Source of the DNA: Xanthostigma xanthostigma
Lineage: Eukaryota > Arthropoda > Insecta > Raphidioptera > Raphidiidae
Length of the DNA: 64,000 nt
NCBI GenBank assembly: GCA_963575645.1
Contig: OY754464.1
Span: forward strand, 79,210,948 to 79,274,947
Direction: 5' to 3'
Shown here: positions 43,317-54,050 of the stretch, in pieces
Numbering within the stretch: position 1 is the stretch's first letter
Layout: every line of letters starts with the position of its first letter
Notes under the pieces: model-generated
What the model saw: the letters and a program-made list of their open reading frames with translations, nothing else
Told to the model about the DNA's origin: nothing
Databases searched by the model: none
Program-made: the position numbers and the translations under genes

Positions 43317-44005
43317 CTATAAACGCAAATAACTTCTAAACCAAAAGACACACAGACGTTTGTTTGTGCTCATTGGATTCAGTGCGATTTTTTCTATAAG
43401 CATGACGATTTTGCAAAAGTTCCGAAAGATTTCGGTTTTCGTCAAAAAACGCATTTTTTAAAGGAGTATGCCTTGAAAAAATTGCAAGAATCGAATTCTT
43501 CAATAAACCTTTAAAATTGAGAATGCTTACAGAAAAAATTACGCTGAATTCAATGAGCGTAAGCAAACGTCTGTATCTCTTTTAGTTTGAAAGACAAAGA
43601 GCTTTCAAAGGTTTTATATGATTTTCTGAAAACTATAAACGCAAATAACGTCTAAACCAAACGACATACAGGCGTTTGTTTGTGCTCATTGGATTCAGTG
43701 TGTTTTTTTCTATAAGCATGACGATTTTGCAAAAGTTCCGAAAGATATCGATTTTTGTCAAAAAAAAAGCATTTTTTTTGAAAAGGTATGCCTTGAAAAA
43801 ATTGCAAAAATCGAATTTTATAATAAACTGTTGAAATTGAGATTGCTTTCAGAAAAAACTACGCTGAATTCAATGAGCGTAAGCAAACGTCTGTATCTCT
43901 TTAAGTTTGTAAAATAAGGCCTTTCGACGGTTTTATATGATTTTCTGAAAACTATAAACTCCAATAACTTCTAAACCAAAAAACATAGAGACGTTCGTAA
44001 CAGCT
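43317..44005. repeat. Tandem repeat, about 317-bp unit, 2.2 copies
   Basis: Unit starts at 43317, 43633 and 43952 ('ctataaacgcaaataac' and variants), each with 'gtgctcattggattcagtg', 'gcatgacgattttgcaaaag' and 'acgctgaattcaatgagcg'. The array abuts the inverted lepidopteran repeat at 43040-43273. Confidence 0.9.
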
Positions 44006-45154
44006 CAAGAGAAAATTACGTACAGTGAATTTAATATACAGACAAGGAATAAAATACTCTGCAAACAAAAGAATGGCGAGCTTTGATGACGTATGAAGCT
44101 TACGTGAAAATTCTTGTTCATGAGAAAACAATGAACAAAAATGTTTGTCGAAGATTATTAAAGCTTCTCATGTTCTGACACTCAATATTATTTATAAACA
44201 GTAACTCTGAACTATTTCTTTATTTTTACGACCAATAAAGGGTTAGCAAACCAACTCTTAACCGCAATAACAAGCAATAAAAGTTTCTATACTTGATTTA
44301 ATATTTTATATTGATTTTTGCTGTTTGAATTACTTCGACTTAACAACAATTTTTTGACTTATAAACCACCTCTACCACCATCACAACCATTTCCTTTGCA
44401 CGCAGAAACCTAAAAAAATTGTAATTTTTGATACCCGTTCCTTCGCCATATATACCCGTACTCCCACCACATTGCAATAATTTCGTAATAGAAATGATTT
44501 GTTTTGTGCTTATAAACGGCTAACTATAGAAAAATCAGTTAGATAATCGAAACTCTACTAAGCACACTATTATGAACCAATCTGTATATCCGAGCTTATG
44601 TAACTCTGTACACACATTAATGTCAGCAAAGACATTTTCGAGCCACAATTGTTGAACTAAGTTTTCGTTTCAATACTTCGCTCGCTGCATGTCGGCGTTT
44701 TTCTTCTGTTTGTGAGTGGCCAATAGCAGCACTGGACATGTCACATTTGACTCTGACTTTTACACGGCCACCAGGGATGTAGTTTGACACAACGAAACTT
44801 AACGGCTCTTTAAATTTTATAGCGAACAAAAAAATAGACTTTACTTGCGTAATGTATGATAATTATTGAGTCTGGAATATCTTTTCGAAATTTATGAATT
44901 GCTATTTTGTGACCGCCAACTGTTATGATTATCTAGGTCTAGTATCTATTCGTATTATTCATTATTTTACAAATTAAAATAGGCTTGACTTTTTTATCAG
45001 TTAGTTTTTTATCAATTAGAACGCTTATTTTTTTATTGTAGAAGCTCGACAACTATCAGATTAGACCGTAGTATAAATAAAGGCATCCCTATAAGCTTGG
45101 TTGTTCTCAAGTTATTAATTTATATCATCTAGGAAGTTTTTGAAGTAAAACTTC
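44006..45154. other. Mostly unassigned; short shared repeat at 44430-44500
   Basis: Only 'gatacccgttccttcgcc' to 'caataatttcg' has a partner (17485-17560). The rest has no recognised feature. Confidence 0.45.
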
Positions 45155-45402
45155 TTTACGCACGCTTGACTTGGGGAGTAAGCTGATGAATGCGTGACGA
45201 GAGATTTACGAAAATTAGTGTGATCGGGCGAGGCGCACAAAAGTTGAGAAGGAGATATAAGTTAGTGAAGATAGAAAGAGGATGATAAATACTTCACTGA
45301 CTAGTGGCGCCATCAGGTGGACGAAACTATAAGCAGTAGGTATAATAACAATAGAATGACACATACTTTACTTGCCAGTGGCGCTATCGGGTGACAGAAA
45401 AA
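45155..45402 (+). repeat. R5-family repeat
   Basis: Same order as 40188-40455: 'acgcacgcttgacttgggg', 'gtgatcgggcgaggcg', 'gagatataagttagtgaag', then two 'tagtggcgccatcaggtg' modules. Confidence 0.8.
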
Positions 45403-46440
45403 AGTTTTGTAAACCTATTATATACAGTGCTTATTTGTACTTTTTATGTAGAAAAAAACTATTTACGCGAATTCTGTTACACGAATCTATGTAAAATGTT
45501 CTTCTTTTTCGTTGAAGACAGGCTTCGAACCGATCTGATGTAAATTGCGCGAATTATAAGCGAAAAACTAATTGTTTTCAATTTGCTCCCCCCTGAGACC
45601 AAAATTCAAAAATTTTATCCCATTAGGATATGTCCCATGCCCTATATTATAAGTGTGCCAAATTTCAACTTTCTATATGTCTACGGACAGATATACAATA
45701 GGTAATTAGATTAGATTTTCTTTACGCTTTTCTTACGCTTTTTTTCTAACCATCTCCATTCCTATCTATAACGTCCCATATAAGGAACTTCGTTCCAATA
45801 AAATTTTCTGGCAACACTTTCTGCAATCCAGCACAGGTAAGTATATTTTAGCATTTCTGTTTTTTCGTCGTTGGAATTTTTCCTGGAAAAATAGCGTGTG
45901 CATAAAATATGAACGATCTGAAACAAAAGCTAGACGTATCCAGTTTTAAATGGAGTGCATTTACTTGACATTCGGTTGCCATGGCAACGGTCGATAACAG
46001 TTGCATGCGGCCACAGTCAAGGCACACTCTTGCAGGTCAACCGTCCATATCAATTTCCGGCCGACCCTTCTTAACTCCCTGACAGTATTTTTCCTGCACG
46101 GAATCTTCGACATTACATAATAAAATCTGCAAGACACCGATGAAACAAAAATATTGCAAACAAACCTACACACGAAAATATTAATTAATATTAACGTCTC
46201 TGAATGATTTCCAAGTTGAATTTTAACAAAATGAAACTGGTTTTCCATTTTCGATATAGAGAAAAAATATTTTTGATTGTAACAAGTACAGTACAGTAGA
46301 GTCCTGCTAATCTGAACATCGTCATCTGTTGAACGTTGAAGCAACACACGCTATACTAAATATTTTACAGCAATGAGAGCGTCATCTGTTGAACGTAACA
46401 GCAACACTTTGATTTACAGCAACGTGGGTACGTTAGTTGT
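45403..46440. other. Unassigned; 'gtcatctgttgaacgt' duplicated at 46321-46400
   Basis: Two direct copies of 'cgtcatctgttgaacgt' lie just outside the left arm of the fold-back element and resemble words in its right arm near 54840. Otherwise nothing recognised. Confidence 0.45.
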
Positions 46441-46640
46441 AATCATATATACATATTAATACGCTAAGGTTTAAGATGTTTGCGTCCCTTTTTAGAAAAA
46501 ACCACACAATTTCTCCACACAAATTATATATCATTTTACAGATAATTGCTTGCTCTACTGACATCGACAACTAAAAAATTTATTATTGCTATTGTTTTTG
46601 TAAATTAATTAAACTCTGAACAACGTCTGCCATCTGACGG

Positions 46641-47189
46641 CGTAACGTTAACACTTCGATCTGTCATCTTGTAACGCGGCCGTACCGACACGCAAATAAG
46701 GTTACAAATGTAAAATGTTTATATTAATTACATGAACTGAAATCATGGCAAGGTCGCCAAATTGTAACGCGCGCCTCGCCGTCGGGCCGCAAAAGAAGTT
46801 ACAAATGTAAAATGTTTATAATTATGGCTCTGATTCACGCAACGGTTATCTAACTTTTCACAGACATGCGCAAGCTGCTGTTCGCTGACCCGTGGGAAAA
46901 CGCCGTTGAATCTGCAATGATTCCTGTAAATTTGACTTTGATAGATTTTCTTTAGGATCGCCACCAATTTTTACTAAAATTGGAAAAGTTATGAACAATG
47001 GAAAAATTCAACAATAAAAAATATTTTTATACAAAGTAATTGTCTATAATAGACGTTTATTAATGATTATGAAATGCTGTAACAATAAAATACAATTTGA
47101 ATAGTTCCTGAATGACGAAAATTAGTTAATATTACTTAATGCTAAGTTGTCTCGAGACTTTGGGTGGGGAAAACAGGATGTAAAAGGAC
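46641..47189. other. Inserted DNA left of the BEL/Pao element
   Basis: Contains two direct copies of 'aggttacaaatgtaaaatg'-type sequence (about 46700 and 46797), each preceded by a GC-rich 'gtaacgcg...ccg' head. A diverged inverted partner of the head ('agccgtactgttac') lies at about 54005-54020. These may be the ends of the element that carried the BEL/Pao insertion. Confidence 0.5.
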
Positions 47190-47411
47190 TGTTCAGTTTC
47201 AAAAGTGAAGTTTAATTTATTTTGTATTTTTACCGCCAGATGGCAATAAAGACAGTACTATGTTTTCATGTTTTTGAAATGTAATTGTATTTTGTACCAG
47301 TATGCATCATGACTGCTGAGAAGGCACGTCATGCAACGAACAAATTACGTTCAGTAAATATATATCTAAAATTCAGTGTTATTATTTTGAATCACAATTA
47401 AGCGCAAAACA
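47190..47411 (+). repeat. 5' LTR of BEL/Pao element
   Basis: 222 bp, starting TGTTCAGTTTC and ending TAAGCGCAAAACA, matching 53186-53407 base for base as far as I can read. It contains 'gccagatggcaataaag' and 'tacgttcagtaaatatat'. No classical TATA box is obvious. Confidence 0.97.
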
Positions 47412-47414
47412 TTT

Positions 47415-47432
47415 TGGTCCTTCGAACCACAT
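47415..47432 (+). promoter_or_regulatory. Primer-binding site candidate
   Basis: TGGTCCTTCGAACCACAT begins three bases after the LTR. TGG pairs with the CCA end of a tRNA, and the position is right for a primer-binding site. I cannot say which tRNA would fit. Confidence 0.6.
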
Positions 47433-47523
47433 GAACAGTGCAAATGATTACAGTGCTAAATAAATAAATATCAGTAATCGAACAGTGAAACATAACCAAA
47501 GTTTTCGACAATAGAAAGCAGCC

Positions 47524-47610
47524 ATGGTGAAGCGTGTGACTCAGCTCGTCTCACTCGCACTAAAGCGGTATTCAAGCAAGGCATCTTTGTTTCGCACATC
47601 TTTCAAGTAA
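47524..47610 (+). other. Short upstream open frame in the BEL/Pao leader
   Basis: A 28-codon frame starting ATGGTGAAGCG in a fair Kozak context (gccATGG) lies 375 bp before the gag-pol start. Its end overlaps a donor-like word (CAAGTAAGC), and an acceptor-like 'ttatattatag' stands at 47970-47980 just before the gag-pol ATG, so a leader intron is conceivable. No known domain. Confidence 0.35.
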
Positions 47611-47762
47611 GCTCAGTTCCTTTCATTTATTCCAATAATTAAAAATTACAATCCACAATTTATTCATGGTTGGTTTAACTTGGTTAATCGGGTCTAAGTT
47701 TGACTACTGACGCATATATTTCATATTCAAGGCAATACAGAAGTTATATCTGTTTATTACAA

Positions 47763-47957
47763 CTCATTATACGGTTCAATAGTATACGGTTCAATAGTAT
47801 ACGACTCATTCATTATACGGTTAATACAACTCATTATACAATTCAATAGTATACGGTTCAATAGTATACGGCTCATTCATATCGGTTCATACCACAGAAC
47901 AGTGGTTCATACATTATACGGTTCAATATATTCACATTATCGGTTCATCATATTCAT
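47763..47957 (+). repeat. Short tandem array in the BEL/Pao leader
   Basis: About ten imperfect copies of a 15-17-bp unit with core TATACGGTTCAATAG occur in irregular order between the leader frame and the gag-pol start. It ends 28 bp before the ATG. Such arrays often vary in copy number between element copies. Confidence 0.85.
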
Positions 47958-47984
47958 TATACTTACGGTTATATTATAGGCATC

Positions 47985-50900
47985 ATGGCAGAAATCAGAA
48001 CTCTAACAGCACGTAGAGGCATATTGAAGGCTAGTTTAACCAGGTTCGAAAATTTCATTGCAGACATGGCAAATGATAAATCAAAACTAACAGAACTCGA
48101 GGCTAGATTAGAAAAAAATGATATATTATGGGGGGAGTTTGACAATGTACAGTCAAAATTAGAAGAATTAGCAAACGAAACGGATATTGAAATACAACAA
48201 ACGGAACGCGAAAACTTTGAAGAAAGATATTTTATTGTTGTCGCACTTGCCAGACAGAAAATCACAGAATTTCAAATATTACCAGACACAAGGGTCTCGC
48301 AATCAAGTTCATATGATCAGTTTAATGTTAAGCTACCGCAAATTCAGTTGCCGGAATTTAGCGGCGAATATGATAAGTGGCTTCAGTTTTATAACAGATT
48401 CAATTCATTAATTCACAACAATACAAATTTAACAAACATTCAAAAATTTTATTATTTACAAGGCGCGCTCAAAGGTGAAGCAAGTGATATACTAGCCTCA
48501 CTTGAGACAAGCGACGCTAATTACAATATAGCGTGGGATTTACTGCGCGAACGGTTCGAAAACAAAAAAATAATAATTAACAGTCACATTAAAGGCATTC
48601 TTGAATTAACGCAAATTTCTAGCGAAAACTCTATCGAGCTACGCAAATTCACAGATGATTTTAAAAAGCATTTTCGCAGTCTCGAAACACTCGAACAGCC
48701 TGTGGATCAGTGGGGTACGATATTGATATACATACTTACGGGAAAATTAGATTCATTAACAAAACGCGAATGGGAAATATTTTCTAAAGACATCAGTGAA
48801 CCAAAGATTACAGATTTTACAGCTTTCCTAAATGAAAGATGTAAATTATTAGAGACGATAAACACAAGCGGTAATAATCAAACACGATCACATATTTTTA
48901 ACAATAACAGGCGAAATACAGCATCCAGATCGCTTACAACACAATCAAACCAAGAAAGGCTTGCGTGTTTTAAATGCAAGGGTAATCATCCCATTTTTGT
49001 TTGTAAGGCATTCTTAGATTTAACAGTCGAAGATCGGTTAAGTGAAATCAAAAAATTAAAGCTATGCACAAATTGCTTACGTCCGGGTCATTCAGATTCT
49101 GAGTGCTGGGGCGGACCATGCAAAACATGCGGTAAAAAACACAACAGTTTATTACACTTGCGAAACGAGAGTAATCAAGACTGTCTTTCGCGTGATATTT
49201 TATCCAATAATAATAATACAGAATCTACAATATCTACTCATTGCAATCAGGTAAACACGACGTTGTTGTCCACGGCGTTAATAAATATTGACGACGCCTA
49301 TGGAAAATCAACAACATGCCGTGCATTGTTGGACAGCGGATCTCAAAGTAACTTTATAACACAGAGTTTATTCTCAAAATTAAAATTAAACGCAACAGAA
49401 ATAAATTTACCAGTATCGGGAATCAATATGTCAAAAATCAACATAAACAGTAAAACACAAGCAAAAATAAGATCGTGTCGATCTAACTATCAGACAACTT
49501 TGTCGTTTTTGATAATAAACAATATAACAGACAGCATTCCCCATCAATCATTTAATGCGGCATTGCTAAATATACCGGGTGATGTTCAATTGGCGGACCC
49601 ACATTTTAATGAATCGCAGAAGGTAGACGTACTTATCGGTGCGGGAATATTCTACGATCTATTGTCAGTCGGTCAAATCAAATTAGGCATTGGCAAGCCA
49701 ATATTACATGAATCCAAGTTAGGCTGGGTCATAGCAGGACCTCTAAGTTTAAATAATAACGCGAAAAGGGTTAACACATTTTTAAACATATCGGGTCAGT
49801 TGGAAAGGTTCTGGCTGATTGAGGACTATTCGGATAAAAAAACAATTATTTCAAATGAAGAGGCAAGTTGTGAAAATCATTTTTTACAGCATGTAACGCG
49901 GGACATCACGGGGCGGTTTATTGTTAAATTGCCTCTAAAAACCAATTACAACAAATTGGGAGATTCAAGGGAAAATGCTATAAAACGATTTTATTCAGTC
50001 GAGCGTAAATTACAAAGGGATACGGGATTAAAACGGGAATACGGACAGTTTATGGCGGAATACGAGTCTCTCGGTCATATGTCAAGGGTTGATCCTAGTA
50101 ACAAAGCGCCAGGTCCAATTTATTACTTACCACATCACGGTGTTGTCAAACATACTAGCACAACCACAAGGTTACGGGTCGTTTTTGACGCTTCGTCAAA
50201 AACAACGTCAAATCTATCGCTTAACGATGTACTAGGTGTAGGGCCAACGGTGCAGGATGACGTATTTTCAATTATAATGCGATTTCGAAAACACAACATA
50301 GTTGTAGTGGCGGACATAGCCAAGATGTATCGTCAGATTTACGTACACGAAAATCATAGAGACTTACAAAGAATCATTTGGCGCGAAAGTCCTGAGCATG
50401 AATTACAAGAATATCGTTTAAACACAATTACATATGGGACAGGGCCGGCCTCGTTTCTGGCCACCCGTTGTTTACAACAAGCTGCAAGAGACTATCAATA
50501 TGAATATGCGGAAGCGTGCAGGGTAATTCATACCGATTTTTACGTGGACGACCTGTTAACAGGTTCACGTGACATTAATTCGACATTACAGTTAAAACGT
50601 GAAATTGAAATGATTTTATCCAGGGCCGGTTTTGAGTTACGAAAGTGGATCTCAAACGAACCACGGGTATTAATGAATAGTCCTAATGCTAATGACAAAA
50701 TAGCTCAATATTTAATTACGGAAAATCAAACTTTAAAAACATTAGGCGTAGTTTGGAATGCGCACACGGATGAATTTAGCTACATAAACTCTGTGATCGA
50801 TAAGCAAGGTTTAAGGGTGACCAAACGGGTTATTCTTTCATTAATTTCACAAATCTTTGACCCTCTTGGCCTAGTCGGCCCGGTCATCATTAAGGCCAAA

Positions 50901-53090
50901 ATCATAATGCAACGATTGTGGCAGCTAAACTTGTCGTGGGATCAACCTGTACCCAACGACTTGGCGGTCGCATGGACAAGTTATCACAGCGATTTACAGC
51001 AAATTGAATTAATAAAGGTACCAAGACATGTATTGGTGAAGGAACCTACCAAAATAGAAATTCACGGGTTTTGTGATGCCTCGGAGGTTGCCTATGGTGC
51101 TTGCGTGTATTTGAAATCGGAAAATATTAATCACACTAAAATACATTTATTATGCGCTAAGGCCCGCGTGGCACCAATAAAAACTATATCATTGCCGCGT
51201 CTGGAATTATGTGGGGCGGTGTTATTGGCAAATTTAGTACAAAGGGTCTTTAAGGCTTTAGACATGCCAAAACCGGAAGTATATTACTGGTGCGACTCCA
51301 CAATAGTGCTGCACTGGCTATCAGCCGAACCGAATTCGTGGAAAACGTTTGTCGCCCACAGAATTTCAGAGATACAAAGCAAAACAAATGGAGAGCCTTG
51401 GCGACACGTGTCGTCCGAAGATAATCCGGCAGATATGATTTCGCGAGGATCGGACCCATGTAAGTTATCACAGTCGAACCTGTGGTGGAATGGACCGGTC
51501 TGGTTGTCTAAAGAAAAATCACATTGGCCAAATAGCGTTCTTCCAAATATATCAGAAATACCGGAATCAAAGGTAAAAATTATCGCGTTACCGGCGATTA
51601 AACGTATGGATATTTTATTTGATAAATTTTCTAGTTATAACCGATTGATACGGGTAACCGCGTACGTATATCGTTTCATAAACAATTTGAGAGACAAAGA
51701 GCATAAATTAACCGAATCACTTTCAGTCGACGAACTGGAAAGTAGCACGTTAAACTTAATTAAATTAGCACAATCAGAAACATTTGCGGATGATATTTAT
51801 TCATTGCAAAAAACTAAACAGGTTACTTCTACTAGTAAGTTAGCTTGTTTAAATCCATTTATTGATAATATCGGACTTATTCGTGTAGGCGGACGTCTGA
51901 AAAATGCGGACGTACCGTACGACTATAAGCATCCAATAGTACTACCTGCAAAACACACATTCACGAAATTATTAATAACTCACGAACACAGAAAAAACCT
52001 ACATGCGGGTGCTCAGGCGATCCTAGCTACCCTTCGGCAAAATTATTGGCCCCTTAGCGGTCGAAATACGGTCAGGTCTATTCTGAAAAATTGTATTGTT
52101 TGTTTTAGAGTAAAGCCTCGATATACTTATCCTCAGATGGGAAATTTGCCTATTGATCGTGTTAAGCCAGATCGAGTTTTTGCTAATTGCGGCGTAGATT
52201 ACGCGGGGCCGTACTTGATCAGAGACGGCAAAACAAGAAATAGAAAGCTTGTCAAGTCATATATTTGCATTTTTATATGCTTTGCCACAAAGGCTACTCA
52301 CATCGAATTGATTGGTGACCTCACCAGCGAGGGTTTTTTGAATGGTTTTAAAAGATTCGTTTCACGTCGCGGGTTATGCAGGAATATTTTCTGCGACAAC
52401 GGCACAAACTTTGTAGGTGCTAGTAATGAGTTAAAGAAAGTGATGTATCTCTGTCATGAGCCTATTTTTCAAAATTTTTGTACCGATAATAAGATTAAGT
52501 TTCATTTTATACCGGCAAGATCTCCGCATTTCGGGGGTCTATGGGAGGCGGCTGTTAAGTCCGCTAAAATTCATTTAAACCGAGTTGTCAAAAATGTTAA
52601 TCTCACTTTTGAAGAGTTCAGTACTCTATTGACTCAGGTCGAGGCTACCATGAATTCCCGACCAATCTCAATTCTTTCCAATGATCCAAATGACCTGGAA
52701 TCCTTAACTCCTGGGCATTTTTTAATCGGATGTGCTTTAAATGCCGTACCGCAATCAAACGATCAAGAAATTCCTTGCAATCGCTTGAATCGCTATCATC
52801 ATCTACAACAGATGTACCAACATTTTTGGTCCCGCTGGAGTCGTGAATATCTTCACACTCTACATCAACGGGGCAAATGGCGTTTCCAGAGCTCCAACGT
52901 CAGCATTGGCTCTCTGGTCCTTTTGCGAGATGACAACGCTCCGCCACTGTGTTGGCCATTGGGGCGAATCATAGACGTGCATCCAGGTCAAGATGGCATC
53001 GTGCGCGTAGTAAGCGTTAAAACCAAGGGTGGTGTAGTGAAACGTGCAGTGACCAAAGTCTGCATTCTCCCCACGAATGAAGAGGAGTGA
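47985..53090 (+). CDS. BEL/Pao gag-pol polyprotein, 1701 aa, intact
   Basis: One frame carries all retrotransposon functions. Residues about 1-300: coiled N-terminus and a capsid-like DUF1759 region (LPEFSGEYDKW). Zinc knuckles: C328-x2-C-x3-H-x4-C and C361-x2-C-x4-H-x4-C, followed by a third C/H cluster. Aspartic protease: LLDSGSQSNFI, D450. Reverse transcriptase: about 690-930 with YVDD at 853-856, then the Pao-specific A17 region (SQIFDPLGLVGPV). RNase H: D1031 (GFCDAS) and D1104 (WCDST). Integrase: H2C2 finger H1333-H1340-C1370-C1373, then D1405, D1471, E1521. A C-terminal DUF5641-type tail (GSLVLLRDDNAPP) ends the protein. The ATG lies in catcATGG, and the length is typical for BEL/Pao. 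No env gene follows. Confidence 0.98.
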   Translation: MAEIRTLTARRGILKASLTRFENFIADMANDKSKLTELEARLEKNDILWGEFDNVQSKLEELANETDIEIQQTERENFEERYFIVVALARQKITEFQILPDTRVSQSSSYDQFNVKLPQIQLPEFSGEYDKWLQFYNRFNSLIHNNTNLTNIQKFYYLQGALKGEASDILASLETSDANYNIAWDLLRERFENKKIIINSHIKGILELTQISSENSIELRKFTDDFKKHFRSLETLEQPVDQWGTILIYILTGKLDSLTKREWEIFSKDISEPKITDFTAFLNERCKLLETINTSGNNQTRSHIFNNNRRNTASRSLTTQSNQERLACFKCKGNHPIFVCKAFLDLTVEDRLSEIKKLKLCTNCLRPGHSDSECWGGPCKTCGKKHNSLLHLRNESNQDCLSRDILSNNNNTESTISTHCNQVNTTLLSTALINIDDAYGKSTTCRALLDSGSQSNFITQSLFSKLKLNATEINLPVSGINMSKININSKTQAKIRSCRSNYQTTLSFLIINNITDSIPHQSFNAALLNIPGDVQLADPHFNESQKVDVLIGAGIFYDLLSVGQIKLGIGKPILHESKLGWVIAGPLSLNNNAKRVNTFLNISGQLERFWLIEDYSDKKTIISNEEASCENHFLQHVTRDITGRFIVKLPLKTNYNKLGDSRENAIKRFYSVERKLQRDTGLKREYGQFMAEYESLGHMSRVDPSNKAPGPIYYLPHHGVVKHTSTTTRLRVVFDASSKTTSNLSLNDVLGVGPTVQDDVFSIIMRFRKHNIVVVADIAKMYRQIYVHENHRDLQRIIWRESPEHELQEYRLNTITYGTGPASFLATRCLQQAARDYQYEYAEACRVIHTDFYVDDLLTGSRDINSTLQLKREIEMILSRAGFELRKWISNEPRVLMNSPNANDKIAQYLITENQTLKTLGVVWNAHTDEFSYINSVIDKQGLRVTKRVILSLISQIFDPLGLVGPVIIKAKIIMQRLWQLNLSWDQPVPNDLAVAWTSYHSDLQQIELIKVPRHVLVKEPTKIEIHGFCDASEVAYGACVYLKSENINHTKIHLLCAKARVAPIKTISLPRLELCGAVLLANLVQRVFKALDMPKPEVYYWCDSTIVLHWLSAEPNSWKTFVAHRISEIQSKTNGEPWRHVSSEDNPADMISRGSDPCKLSQSNLWWNGPVWLSKEKSHWPNSVLPNISEIPESKVKIIALPAIKRMDILFDKFSSYNRLIRVTAYVYRFINNLRDKEHKLTESLSVDELESSTLNLIKLAQSETFADDIYSLQKTKQVTSTSKLACLNPFIDNIGLIRVGGRLKNADVPYDYKHPIVLPAKHTFTKLLITHEHRKNLHAGAQAILATLRQNYWPLSGRNTVRSILKNCIVCFRVKPRYTYPQMGNLPIDRVKPDRVFANCGVDYAGPYLIRDGKTRNRKLVKSYICIFICFATKATHIELIGDLTSEGFLNGFKRFVSRRGLCRNIFCDNGTNFVGASNELKKVMYLCHEPIFQNFCTDNKIKFHFIPARSPHFGGLWEAAVKSAKIHLNRVVKNVNLTFEEFSTLLTQVEATMNSRPISILSNDPNDLESLTPGHFLIGCALNAVPQSNDQEIPCNRLNRYHHLQQMYQHFWSRWSREYLHTLHQRGKWRFQSSNVSIGSLVLLRDDNAPPLCWPLGRIIDVHPGQDGIVRVVSVKTKGGVVKRAVTKVCILPTNEEE

Positions 53091-53185
53091 TAATGAATAT
53101 TGACTTTTGTTTAATTTTGCTCAATTTTCAAATTCACAAATTTGTTTTCTTTATTGAAAGGCAAGGCTTTCAAGGCCGCCGGTTA
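53091..53185 (+). other. 3' untranslated region of BEL/Pao with weak polypurine tract
   Basis: A purine-rich 'gaaaggcaagg' lies at 53156-53166, followed by 'ctttcaaggccgccggttat' just before the LTR. The tract is not a clean one; the primer for plus-strand synthesis may be the 'aaggccgccgg' segment nearer the LTR. Confidence 0.4.
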
Positions 53186-53407
53186 TGTTCAGTTTCAAAA
53201 GTGAAGTTTAATTTATTTTGTATTTTTACCGCCAGATGGCAATAAAGACAGTACTATGTTTTCATGTTTTTGAAATGTAATTGTATTTTGTACCAGTATG
53301 CATCATGACTGCTGAGAAGGCACGTCATGCAACGAACAAATTACGTTCAGTAAATATATATCTAAAATTCAGTGTTATTATTTTGAATCACAATTAAGCG
53401 CAAAACA
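53186..53407 (+). repeat. 3' LTR of BEL/Pao element
   Basis: 222 bp, matching the 5' LTR throughout. Followed by the target duplication AGGAC at 53408-53412. Confidence 0.97.
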
Positions 53408-53412
53408 AGGAC

Positions 53413-54050
53413 TACGAAGTGCTTCGGTGCTGGCGTATGCTGCAAATACTTCCTTCTTTCTTGCGTATATTAACAACTTTTCCGTGAGCGCAATTTCTCT
53501 GCGTATCTCCACGGTACTTCACCATAAACTTCACTTAGCTATTATTACGGGTACTTTTCTGACCCTATTTCACCTTTAAACAATATTAAATTCACTTCGC
53601 GATCACTTTGCCGCCACCTTTTATACTTTTTCAATATTACTTATAACTCCGCGATCATTTGTCGCCTTAACATCACTTTATAATCCTTTTATACCTTTCA
53701 ATATTATTATCTTATACACGCTTTTATCTTTGGCGTATATTACAATATAAGCTTTCAACCTTGTCACCAGTTATGACCTGTTACCCCTGCAGACTCCCCC
53801 CTTTGCCTCTTAACTTAGCACGATGTTCACAGTTTGAGTGCTATTTCGCCACTCCTTGAGAAATGCGCGGTTTCTTCTATAGCGCCGCGTCATTCTCCCC
53901 CCTCTTTTTCTTCTTCTTATTCGCTTTTTAGGTAATGGATAAAGGAATAAACTCTACTTCACTCATATACTCACACAACATATACATTTTAAATATCGGC
54001 GGGAAAGCCGTACTGTTACAATCTGACCTTCATATCTTAAATACTGCATA
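53413..54050. other. Inserted DNA right of the BEL/Pao element
   Basis: Pyrimidine-rich text with several 'cttcgcgatcactttgccgcc'-like phrases (about 53595-53670), loosely repeated three times. No coding segment. Together with 46641-47189 it forms about 1.2 kb that interrupted the fold-back element before BEL/Pao arrived. Confidence 0.5.

Larger units (their letters stand above)
47190..53407 (+). mobile_element. Complete BEL/Pao LTR retrotransposon, 6.2 kb
   Basis: Two 222-bp LTRs, each TGTTCAG...GCGCAAAACA (TG...CA ends), enclose one long gag-pol frame. The 5-bp target duplication AGGAC is at 47185-47189 and 53408-53412. The LTRs appear identical by eye and the frame has no stop or shift, so the insertion is very young and the copy may be autonomous. 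Order: LTR, primer-binding site, leader with a short upstream frame and a tandem array, gag-pol, short 3' region, LTR. It is inserted in DNA that itself interrupts a fold-back element. Confidence 0.98.

Noticed and set aside
47763..47957. CRISPR-like or centromeric array of TATACGG units
   Set aside because: The units are degenerate, irregularly spaced and lie inside the BEL/Pao leader.
53091..53185. An env-like gene after pol in the BEL/Pao element
   Set aside because: Only 95 bp separate the stop codon from the 3' LTR, so there is no room for one.
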